Source of the DNA: Chondrus crispus
Lineage: Eukaryota > Rhodophyta > Florideophyceae > Gigartinales > Gigartinaceae
NCBI RefSeq assembly: GCF_000350225.1
Contig: NW_005179334.1
Location: 611,619 to 675,618, forward strand
Direction: 5' to 3'
Length of the DNA stretch: 64,000 nucleotides
Shown: positions 45,001 through 54,580 of the stretch, piece after piece
Numbering within the stretch: the stretch's first letter is position 1
How the letters are laid out: every line of letters begins with the position of its first letter
The notes under the pieces: model-generated
Database searches by the model: none
What the model saw: only the letters and a program-made list of their open reading frames with translations
Told to the model about the DNA's origin: nothing
Translations under genes and position numbers: made by a program

Positions 45001-46009
45001 GGGGCTCCGCCCTGGGTCTCCATTCAGTCGTCCACAGGGATCGGTGTGGCGAGGAAATCCCTCCTCTCAAACCACGCCGGTCAACCTGGTGGACGAGGGG
45101 GTCGGCAAGGCGAAGAAGCTGGTCGCTGAGGAGGAGGAGGATCTCCAACTCACGGGGGAAGACAGGGAGGACGCGTAGAGGCGACGTCGTCAAAACTCCC
45201 TGTCTGCCTCACCCCGGAGGATCCTTCCTCCTCAACTCAGGCAGCAGAACCGAACCGAACGGAAGACGCGCAGACCGCAGCGGAACCTATTTGCTTCTTC
45301 AAGAGACAGAACTATAAGGTTTCCGCCACGGTAGGGCTGCGACAAGCGAATATACAGCGCCCAACCTCATCTATATACGCTGTGTGGCCGAGCCATGGCG
45401 CGCGGCCATCCGTCCGGTAAAGAGCGCACCGCTGGTGGACGCCTCCAATCGCTCAATGAACGCCTTTGGACAGCCTACACTGTACGTCCGCATCGGAGAT
45501 TTCACAGCCAGGGTCAAGTTTCTCGTGGTCACCCGCCTGGCTGTGGATTGTATATTAGGGACCACCTTTATAGACCAACATATCAAGGCAATTCTACCAC
45601 CGCGACGGAGGGTTTTCTTCCATCATGCCCCCTCAGTCGCACTTACAGGCACGACGCCATCCAAATTTACTCATAAGGAACACCGCACGGAAACAGAAAA
45701 ATCGCCAAGAACCAAGCCGTTTCCGAGCAACACACCGTCTCGGAAAATACGCATGGTGCGAGGAATTACAATTCCCCCCATGAAGCAAGCAACCGTACGG
45801 GTGGCGACGCCGGTCGCCGGGCTCTGTTTCTTACAGAACCATCCCCGCACGGCAGAGAAGAACCTGCCGCTTATGGCGCAGGGAGTCATGGATATAAAGC
45901 CAGACATTCCGTTTTCGGTAATAATGAGCAATTTTAGCCATAATGCAGTCCATCTCCCCAAACACACCGTTATCGGACTCGCGTTACCATCACCGACCCA
46001 CATCCTAAC
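42054..46009 (+). mobile_element. Ty3/gypsy element C, truncated and broken
   Basis: An LTR-like block (about 42054-42582, borders approximate) is followed by gag (about 42.7-45.2 kb, ending in a zinc knuckle CRFCLDPTHRQESC) and a protease region (about 45.4-46.0 kb) closely related in layout to that of the 48-62 kb element (LGTTFIDQH compared with LGTAFIDTH). Reverse transcriptase and the rest are missing: the LTR of element B begins right after the protease. A few breaks in the remainder. Confidence 0.82.
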
Positions 46010-46602
46010 TGTGGTATAACCCCAAACGGAAATTAGATTAGGATCGGATCAGGGACAGTAAGGCGACGAGCCCTACAGCCATGCGCGCACACACGAGTCC
46101 TCCGCGTGTACGGGACGCGTACTACACGTGGAATGTCATCCCCGCCGGCTGACAGCGTTACAGTGTCGGTAGACCGGCACTACTGTAGAGTTATGATAGA
46201 CTACAATGTACATTAAATATGAGCGGACCGCCGGCGGTGGAGGACGACAAGGAGGGACTTGTCAAGGATCCTCCACCTTGGTCCGCCCGCTTACTTTTAG
46301 GTACTTCCGTCCGTTTTACCTAGGAGTAGCACCGCGCGCGGGTTGAGGACGCGCGTAGCACGCCAACGAGCCGGCTCCGCCTCCGCCCGTCGGTACTGGA
46401 TCGTCACCCAGTACCGCTCCGGGGCGTCGAGGCGTAGAACCGCTCGCGCGTGCGCGCGTCCTCCCCGATCCCGCTCTACCACCGCTACCTCGAGCCCGTG
46501 CTCGGTACCGTGGGTGGGCCGTGCTTCTGTCTTCCCGCCGATCGGGGTCTTTCCGAACTGTCAGTACTCACCCCCCTCGTCGTTGGGGGTGACTATACTA
46601 CA
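46010..46602 (+). repeat. 5' LTR of gypsy B
   Basis: 593 bp, TGTGGTATAACCCC to GACTATACTACA. It holds a GGTACTGG/CCAGTACC hairpin that is also kept in A's LTRs. Confidence 0.85.
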
Positions 46603-48168
46603 GTGGTCTCCCGACCTAGAAGACTCTCTAGATCGAACCGAGAAGACTATCGTTTACCTCCGCGTCCTTACGCGTCGAGATGAGTGGCGAATATCCCACC
46701 TCGATTCGCTCGGAGCCCGCCGATGTGCGAGAGGCCGCGCTCCGCGTCCGAGTCGGCGACGGCGACGCTGGTCCTCGAGACCGCGAACCGTCGCCCGACT
46801 TCTCCGAAGGACGCGCACGCGCGATGTACGATCGCATCGCGGAGTATATTGAAGATGTCCGAACATCCCTCCGTATCGACGTCTCCGACAGCGTCTACGC
46901 CCGCTGTATGGATGAGTTGCGCTCCCTCCGCGAAGGAAGGTTTGAGCGCGTAACTCAGTCCTTGGAGAACCTGCGCGCCCTCGTCGACCAGCTACAGTCC
47001 GGTTTGGTACTGGTCGAAGAGGCGCGCATCGATTCCCCCGCCGTGGACGTTGCGGGTCGACCCGCGAGTGCAGACTCCGGGGTCCGACGCGACCGGCAAC
47101 CCTTCCCATCAGCCGAACAGATGGGAGCGTTCGCGCACATGGCGGCGGAGCTCAACTCAACGCGCCGCCGTGCCCGTGAGATGGAACACACCTCGGCCGA
47201 GAGGCCGCCCGGAGCCCCCTCGAGTGGGCCCGGTGCCACTGTTCCTCCGGGCGCATCCGGAGCGCAGGAGTGGCCCCCAACTGGAGCCGTCACCAGTCGG
47301 AGGGCGGAGGACATCAAGCCGACGGCGGACGCGAACTTCGCGTCCGAGACTCAAGCCCTGCCGTATGCATCCGGAAGCATGCGGCAGTCCCGACGGGTAC
47401 CGGATGAACCCGACCGTGGCCGTGGAGGAGTCGCCCGCGGATCAGGGGAACCGATTCTCCCCTTCGATCCTCGCTGGGGCGGCTACCAGCCAGCGGATCT
47501 TACCGCGCATCCCGGCCCCGTCGACGTCCGAACGTTGCCCGTCACGCCGTTCGGAACTTTGGGCCCCGCCGAACCCGGACTCGAGCCCGTCCACACCATG
47601 ATACAGGAGTTCAGCGCCGTCGCGAACTACCGCATGTATCGGTTGGACAACACCTCGAGGCTCGTTACCTCGGGTGACGCGGGACGGATCGCGAAGTACG
47701 TCCAACGCTGCCGTGGGCTCCGTCCTACGATGAAGAGCTTCGACGGTACTGACGCGATTCAGTTGCTCCCGTTTCTGAAGGATATCTGGCTAACCTTCAA
47801 TGCCCAGCACCTGACCGAAGGTGTGGCAATCCGTGTCTTCGCTCACTTCCTCGAGCGGGACGCAGAGCGGTTTTATACGAGTTACACCATGCGCGGCCTC
47901 CGCGCCGGCCAGCTCCACGACGACACGAGCTAGCCTGGTCTCGTCAACCAATTTATCAAACGCTACCTAACCGACGACGCGTTGGGGGAAGCGTTTGATG
48001 CTGTGGCGTCGGCGCGACAGCTTCCTCACGAAACCGAGAACACGGTTGCAGACCGGCTGGAATCCGCCGCGTTCCGATGCACGGCCGTATTCTCAGAACA
48101 AGCCCTCGCGCACTACTTCGTGCGCGGGCTGTCCACTGCGACCCGGACCGCAGTGGCAGAGACGATGC
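46010..48168 (+). mobile_element. Ty3/gypsy element B, truncated
   Basis: The 5' LTR (46010-46602) is related to, but diverged from, the reverse complement of the LTRs of element A. After it come the same primer-site-like sequence TGGTCTCCCGACCTAGAAGA as in A and a gag closely related to A's (from 46680, MSGEYPTSIRSEPADV). It stops abruptly where A's LTR begins at 48169. The remainder is missing and there is at least one break. Confidence 0.85.
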
Positions 48169-48841
48169 TGTAGCATAAACACCCCCAACGGAGAGGGGTG
48201 TATGCACAGCTCGACGTAGACCCCGTCCGAACGGGAAGACGGGGGTGAAGCGTAACACCAGCTAACGGCACCGGGCAGCGGGCCCGGGTAGCGTGGTAGA
48301 GCGGGAACGGGGAAGACGCCGGTACGCGCGAGCGGTTCGACGCCTCGACGCCCCGGCGCGGTACTGGGTAACGATCCAGTACCGACGGGCGGAGGCGGAG
48401 CCGGCTCGTGGGCGTACCGCGCGCGTCCTCAACCCGCGCTCGGTGCCGCTCTAAGGTAGTTAGCGAACGCTACCTTAGAATAAGCGGGAAGTCGGACCTT
48501 GACGGTCGGTGGGTGACAAGTCCGTGCTTGTCCTCCTCCACCGCCGCCGGTCCGCTCCATATTTAATGTACATAATAACCTATCATAATAGTACAGTACC
48601 GATGTACTGTAGCGACGTACTGTAGCGGTCGGTCGACACTGTAATACTGTCAGTCATCGGGGCTGACAGTACACGTGTGTGTGCGCGCTCTTCGGTCCCG
48701 CGCGTACACGTGTACACGTGCGCCCCCTGTACTCGGGGTTACACGTGGTGGTACTGTAGAGCATCGAGCTCTACAGTAACCGATCCGATCCTGAGTTGAT
48801 CTAATCTAAAATAAAGCCCCAGGGGGGGGGGTTATACTACA
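48169..48841 (-). repeat. 3' LTR of gypsy A
   Basis: 673 bp, TGTAGCATAAAC to TTATACTACA on the plus strand. It contains an 11-bp stem TACTGTAGAGC/GCTCTACAGTA (48752-48778). Confidence 0.93.
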
Positions 48842-48844
48842 CGG

Positions 48845-48878
48845 CCCCCCCCTTAAGCGGGGACGTCCGCGTCCACGG
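48845..48878 (-). repeat. Pol-end/polypurine repeat, outer copy
   Basis: Matches 54547-54580 at 31 of 34 bases. On the minus strand it reads the last codons of a pol-like end (VDADVPA, stop) and then a G8 polypurine tract directly before the 3' LTR. Confidence 0.88.
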
Positions 48879-48900
48879 GTGCTTGTAGAGAGGGGACAAC

Positions 48901-51573
48901 ATGTCCGGCCACGCCGTCTATACGGTCGATTCCGCTCTCCCTGTCGACTCTGCTCCCTGCTCGCTATCCTCCGTGTTCCGTCTCGCACCTCCCTACGCGC
49001 GCTCAGGTCATTCCTCCTCCCCTTCTGGGGACGACGAATTCGTCGTCACTCCGTCACCCCTGCCCCCTTTCCGGCGCGCGATCCTGCGTGTGCCCTCCGG
49101 GCTGGTTCTCGTCATCCCCCTACTACCCCCGTCGTGGGAGTCCGCCCTCGTTCATCCGGCCTCAGCTCGGTCGGCTCCCTCTCCCGTCCTTCCTCACGGG
49201 TTCGTCACCTCTGTCGGTCGCGTACTCGGTTCGCGGGTCCCGTGTCTCCCTATGTCGCCCCTCATCCCTTCTCGGGGCGGCCCCTCGCTCCCTCTGCCCC
49301 CGCCTGGCAGTGGATCGAGCACGCCGGTTGTCTGCCCCTTGACCACTGAGGCCCCCACCTCCGCCGAGAAGGGAGGTACCGATTCGTCGGCTCCCCCGCC
49401 ATGGTGGCCTCCGCGTCCCTTCCGGAAGTCCCGAGGGGGTCGCACCTCTACCGTGTCCGACGAGTTATGCCCCCCGCCTTCCATCATCCCGCTGCCAGAT
49501 GCTCGTCCGGTGACTGGGGCCTCGGTGCCGTTTCGACCGGAGCGTGTTGACGACGCGGTCGGCCCATCCGGTGGAGACCTCATGACGGGGCCCCGCGGTG
49601 GCCCGTACGACCCCGGGGAGGGCTCGCCTGGGGCCTTTGGCAGCTGCCGGCATCCCGGTGCGCCGCGCGCTGCCCCCCGCCTCGACGAGGGCGGAGAGAG
49701 GGAGGCGTCCAACACCTCCACGAGGTGGCTGGGGGTGCCCTTGGAGCGGTCAATCCCGCTACCTCTCGGTCGCTTGACATACGCGTGGCGACGCCATGCG
49801 CGGGCGGGCGTCACCGTGGGCGAGCTGCTGTCAAGGGAGTCCCTACGTCCTGACCTTCTACGAATTCGGTCCATATACGAAGGAGGGCTGACCGAAGAGG
49901 CCTCCTTGGCGCTGGGTCGCCTCCTCGCCGAGGGCGGTGGCGCTCCTTACCAACTACCCGACGAGATTCCTAGCGATAGGACTTTCGCTTTTTGCGTGGA
50001 AGAGGTCGAGTATGTCGACCAGATGTCGGCGTACCTCTTCCACCGGGGCCCCCGTGGTCCCCCTCGCTTCATTCTCCCGGAGGTCACCGGGCTCTACGTC
50101 GGCCCCCGTCCGCGCACTTGCTCTAAGGCGCGAGCGGCCCTCCAGAAGTCCGCATGTTCCCTCATGCGGATTCACTACATTGCCCTGGCGCCCAACGATT
50201 GGGCGACTTACCGGCACCGCGGGGAAGAGGACGGGCGCGTGTTCCCGTCCGCCTCGTTCTCCCCGGGCTTGTCGAGAAGCGATTTCCCTGAGCTTCCGCC
50301 GGTCGTAGGGGAGTCGCTCCCCTCGTTGGGAGTTCACCCGTTACTCCCCTACATCTTGAATCACTTCGGCTTCGCCTGCGGTGACCCGAAGCACCCGGTT
50401 TTCGATTACCTCGCGTACAACGTAGAGCGAGAATGGGCGTGGTGTCTCGGCAACGCCTTCATGAATGAGGTCTCTCTCCACGGGCGTGCTTTCGTGCAAC
50501 CCGTGGGGGTACTCTCTTTCCTTGGGCGAGTGGCGCTATCCCTTCCGGACGTTGTTATGCATCCTCTCGAGCGTGGCTCACCGTGTGTGGCCTGGTCGTA
50601 CTCCTCTGTACTAGACCTGATGCACCGCGCCGGTGCGGTGCCCGAACGTAATCGTCGTCCTTGGACGGACTACACGACAGGGACTCGGAGCCTCTTTCTC
50701 GCGTATGACCATCGGGGCGACTCCTTCGTGGCCCGTCCAAGCGTCCCCACCTCAGGCCCGTCCCGAAGCAAGGGAGGCGTCGGGTCTACGGTGCGCGAGG
50801 CGCGTGGGAAGCGGTATCGTGACCTGGACGGCGAGCTTCCCGCAATCGCGTTGGCCAGGGTGGGCGTGCCGTCGGTGCTTCCCAAGGCGGGTCACGATAC
50901 TGCGTTGGGGTCCCCGTTGCCCCCTCTGCCTTCCCTTGGCTCCGTCGGTTGCCTCGGTGCCCAACGGAACACCGCGTTGACCCTTGACCTAGCTCGCGAC
51001 GAGCTCACCGCAATCCCCAGGTTGTCTCGCGCCCTGGGGAGTCTGGTCGATAGGGCTTGGACTGTAGAGGGACTACTCCGTACCCTCACGAGCTGGTATG
51101 TCGAACGTAGCAGCGAAGCGCGCCGTCTCGGGGCGGAACGACAGGCGTTTGCCGCCGAGCGTGACTCCCTCGCGGAGCAGCTCCGCGGCTCTCAGGATGA
51201 GCTGAAGGTTCTACGAGAGTCGTCCTCTCTACAGGCGAGTGGTCTCCGGCGCGCGGCGTCCGATCGCGATAGATACCGCGGCGAGCGGGACGCCCTCAGG
51301 GCCGAACGCGCCGCCCCGTCGGCCGTGAGCCTTCCTGGCCCGGTGCCACGCCAGGGCCTTCGAGACCCTTACCAGAGTCGCGAGCTCGGCTCTTCGATGG
51401 CCGACGAACCCGCGACTTCGGTCACCCCAGCTCGCGGGTGGACGACGCATGGCGTAGTCGCCCTTCCACCGCTTCACGAGACGGAGGCGGACGTGCCTTC
51501 GCACCCCAGCTATTGTCCTCCGACGGGGCGTGCTTCCGGTTCGTCGGCCCCCTCGAACGGTACGATCCGTTGA
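48901..51573 (+). CDS. 890-residue ORF antisense to gypsy A, unknown function
   Basis: An unbroken frame opening 60 bases from the LTR edge and running opposite to gag-pol. I recognise no family. The first 230 residues are rich in Pro, Ser and Arg. About residues 270-600 look globular, with hydrophobic and aromatic residues evenly spread (for example FAFCVEEVEYVDQMSAYLFH, and a stretch near residue 510 with EREWAWCLGNAFMNEV). About 710-800 is a predicted coiled coil (ERSSEARRLGAERQAFAAER and onward). The tail is low complexity. Opposite-strand frames in the same place are short, which argues that this strand is the coding one. Antisense extra ORFs occur in some plant gypsy families, but I cannot claim homology. 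It could be a captured host gene or an element-encoded accessory protein. Splicing further downstream is possible and not resolved. Confidence 0.6.
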   Translation: MSGHAVYTVDSALPVDSAPCSLSSVFRLAPPYARSGHSSSPSGDDEFVVTPSPLPPFRRAILRVPSGLVLVIPLLPPSWESALVHPASARSAPSPVLPHGFVTSVGRVLGSRVPCLPMSPLIPSRGGPSLPLPPPGSGSSTPVVCPLTTEAPTSAEKGGTDSSAPPPWWPPRPFRKSRGGRTSTVSDELCPPPSIIPLPDARPVTGASVPFRPERVDDAVGPSGGDLMTGPRGGPYDPGEGSPGAFGSCRHPGAPRAAPRLDEGGEREASNTSTRWLGVPLERSIPLPLGRLTYAWRRHARAGVTVGELLSRESLRPDLLRIRSIYEGGLTEEASLALGRLLAEGGGAPYQLPDEIPSDRTFAFCVEEVEYVDQMSAYLFHRGPRGPPRFILPEVTGLYVGPRPRTCSKARAALQKSACSLMRIHYIALAPNDWATYRHRGEEDGRVFPSASFSPGLSRSDFPELPPVVGESLPSLGVHPLLPYILNHFGFACGDPKHPVFDYLAYNVEREWAWCLGNAFMNEVSLHGRAFVQPVGVLSFLGRVALSLPDVVMHPLERGSPCVAWSYSSVLDLMHRAGAVPERNRRPWTDYTTGTRSLFLAYDHRGDSFVARPSVPTSGPSRSKGGVGSTVREARGKRYRDLDGELPAIALARVGVPSVLPKAGHDTALGSPLPPLPSLGSVGCLGAQRNTALTLDLARDELTAIPRLSRALGSLVDRAWTVEGLLRTLTSWYVERSSEARRLGAERQAFAAERDSLAEQLRGSQDELKVLRESSSLQASGLRRAASDRDRYRGERDALRAERAAPSAVSLPGPVPRQGLRDPYQSRELGSSMADEPATSVTPARGWTTHGVVALPPLHETEADVPSHPSYCPPTGRASGSSAPSNGTIR

Positions 51574-54546
51574 ACGCTCGGGTCTACCGACGATTACGCG
51601 GCACCCCTTGACAGCTCCCTCTGGTAAAAGCCCCTAAGGCATTTTCTTGTCCTTTGCTCCCCGACGTGCGTTATCGATTTCTCCCCTCGGCCTACACCGC
51701 GGCCTTGCTTGTAGCACGACCCTCCCCGATGGGCTGTGCTCAACGCGGTCCCCTCGTCCGTATAAGCTAGCGACGTACACACGGGAGTCGCTGAGGGGGC
51801 AACCGGTCGCCTTGCTCTCTCGTGGGTTAGATGAGCTGCGGCGTACGGTGGTCAGAGCCCCGTCTCCGGCACTTCCCCTTCTCGGCTTCTACGCGTCACC
51901 CTCGTACGACGTGAGGGCGCTGCGTGATGTGCCCTGTCTCGTGAGGCGTCTTTGGCCGCGTGCGCGGCGGCAACGTCGACGGCCGAGCGTACTGCGCCGT
52001 TTCGCGTGGCCTCCCTTTCTCTGTCCGCCTCCCTCTCCGTCCTCCGCCTGCCGGCGACCTCTCCGTTCGGTCCCAAAGGCACGGCGTGTCCGAAGGAGGG
52101 GCGCGGAGACCGAGAGACTCAGGGAGCTCGGACGTGAGGGTGGTCAAGCCCGAGCGGAATTAACGAGCTCCCATTGGTCGGTCTGCTCTTACGCAGTTGA
52201 GGAGCGCACATGGGCGATTTCTGAGGTACCCAATTTAACGATGTCCCATTGGCCGGTCGATCCCCGACTCCTTCTGCCCAACGTGAGGTGTGTGCGGAGC
52301 GCAGTTACTCCTCCTCCTCGCCCCCCTCCCTTTGCGCGCAGTCGGTGCCTTTCCCAAGTGGGAGGCGAGTAGAGGGGGGGGGGGGCCACGCCATGCAGCT
52401 GGGCGGCGGAGCGTGGCCGCGTGGCCGAAGCCGTCTTTCTAGCATGCGCGTGCGGATAGGTTCCCACGCTCCGGCACCGAAGTCAACGTTTCCCATCCCT
52501 CGGCTACGGCGTATAAGATGATAGGTAGAAAGAGCCAGGAGTCGGGGAATGGCCCTCCCTCGAACGCTCCGTATGTCTTTGCTGTACCGTGTTCCGCCAC
52601 AGCTCTTCGACAGCGTTTGTGTAGCGAGCTGGTCCGCGTGGTGAAGCTAGTGATGGGTTGCCGAAGGAGAGTGTAAGGCGGGAACACTCAGAATGGTGCA
52701 CGAGAAGAGGCGTCGTCCTCGTCGACCACCACGCGCTTCCCCACGATGGTCTCCTGACGCAAGCCCACCGTCAGGTTCTCAGCGTCCTTGCTTTCCATCT
52801 GCACATACATCTATCCTGCATCTGAGCATGCCAACCGCGTTGACGTTCGCGACCCGCGCTCCGGTTCTCAAATTCACGGCTAGCGGCAAGGCGAGGGCCT
52901 GACGTTTCTGCTCGTCGCAGTGGCGTCGCTAGCCAACTGACTCGCGGGGTACGGTCGCGCGGGTTATTCTTCTCGCTGTCGCTGTGCGCTGGCGCCGCTT
53001 TCTTGCGTTTTTTTTCTCTTCTGCGGGGGCGGCGTCTTCTTGCTGCGCCGAGGCCAGGGTAAGCGTCTTAGTCTGCTCCTCTCTGAGCGTCGTAGTTGGG
53101 GTTGCGGGTTCGCCGGGTGTTCGTCGTCGGTACCCGTCCCTCCTTTCGGCCATAGGCCGCCTGTTCGCAACCGCGGTTCGCGATCCGCACAGAGATGAGA
53201 GGTCAGTGACGTAGGGTCCCCTGGGGGAGGCGGCTTCCAGCGCCGTTCGCCGTTGGTGGCGGATGTTCGAGTGCGCGGAAGCCCTCCCCGCGCTCGTCTT
53301 CTCCTCAACGGTAGTCCGCCGCTCCCCCGTTGGTCGAGGGGGCACGGCTCGGGTTCGAAGCTCGACCTGTGCTCGGTCGGCAGTGCGCGCTAGGAAGGTT
53401 AGAGGAAAAAGCACCAGTCTGGCTGCTCGCCGCACGTCAGTATTTCGAGGCACCCGCTCGATGCGAGCGTGGGATTCAACCTCGCGCGTGGTTCCCTGCT
53501 CGGTCAGGGGGCGGACGTGTGTACCTTCCGGTGGTACCTGTTGTACCCTAGCTCAGCGCCGTCCGCCTTCTCCTTGCTTTTCGTATGGCGTACAGTGCCC
53601 CAGGACGCGGCGCACGTGCCGGTGTAATTTATCCCCCCCTTAATTTTTCCGTTATTTTCGGGGTACTGTGGCGGCAGTGATTTGGTGATGACGCGATCGG
53701 TGTTGGCGCATGGCGCGCATCTGGCGCCGCTCACGTGTAACGTTCTCATCTCCCCGTATCATTACGGGGCATGTCTCGGCGGCGGTTTTGACGGGTCTCG
53801 CGTCCGTGCGCATATATTGGTGCCCCTCCGACCGAGTTGCTCTCGCCTACCCTTCCTTCCTTAACTATTCTGGCGCCTGTTGTCTCGAGCGCCGCCCCAC
53901 TCGCGGGGCCTCCGTCTACGCGTCTCACGCGTTGTTTCGGGCACGAACCATATCGGCCGGAGAACAATCCGGTCGATCGTTGACATGACTGACCCGCAGG
54001 TGTCTTGAGGACTATATCCGAGCGTGAGCCTTCCCCAACTTGCCGGCGCAGGGTGCGGGCCTTCCGGTTACTCGTGTAGCCCGCTGAGGTGCTCCCTGGG
54101 AGACAAGGGATTCGGATCCCTTGTACTCGGGTCGGAGCGTGAGTGGGTTCGAGGTGTTGCCCGCTCTCCGGGGGACTCGGTGTCCCCCATCAATCATGGC
54201 CCTATCGTGGGCGATCGCGCGTTCTTTGGACCTCTCGGCTCGAGGTTGCTGGACTGATCGGGACGTCCGGTGACTTCGAGCTAGAGATCATCTAACCACT
54301 CCGTTCTGAAGGGGGTACTTGGGGTCCTCGTAATGTCGGTCATTACGAGGGCCCAACATTTTTTTTCAGGCAGTTCGTACTGTCCTGTTCTTATGTCTCG
54401 CGTCCTTGACGTCCGAGAAGTCAAGACGACTTGACTTGAACACGTCCCCGGCTGTGACCCTCCGATAGGGTCCACCGACTTCCTTCACTTCCCCTTTTAG
54501 TCTGTTCGTGCAGGCTGGGGTTAATCCGCGAAGGAGCGGTTGAGGG
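51574..54546. other. Remainder of the extra module in gypsy A, no gene assigned
   Basis: GC-rich, with several plus frames of 60-240 codons (the longest at 51647-52372) and minus frames up to 174 codons (52929-53453), none recognisable. A hairpin CCTCGTAATG/CATTACGAGG (54326-54350) is followed by a run of eight T (54359-54366). This part could hold the promoter of pol-strand accessory sequence or more exons of the antisense gene. Confidence 0.4.
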
Positions 54547-54580
54547 CCCCCCCCTTAAGCGTGAACGTCCGCGTTCACGG
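54547..54580 (-). repeat. Pol-end/polypurine repeat, inner copy
   Basis: Covers the last codons of pol (VNADVHA, stop) and the following G run. It is the partner of 48845-48878. Confidence 0.9.

Noticed and set aside
50000-51000. Minus-strand frames across the antisense ORF as extra pol-strand genes
   Set aside because: They are short (under 230 codons) and broken up, while the plus frame is open for 890 codons.
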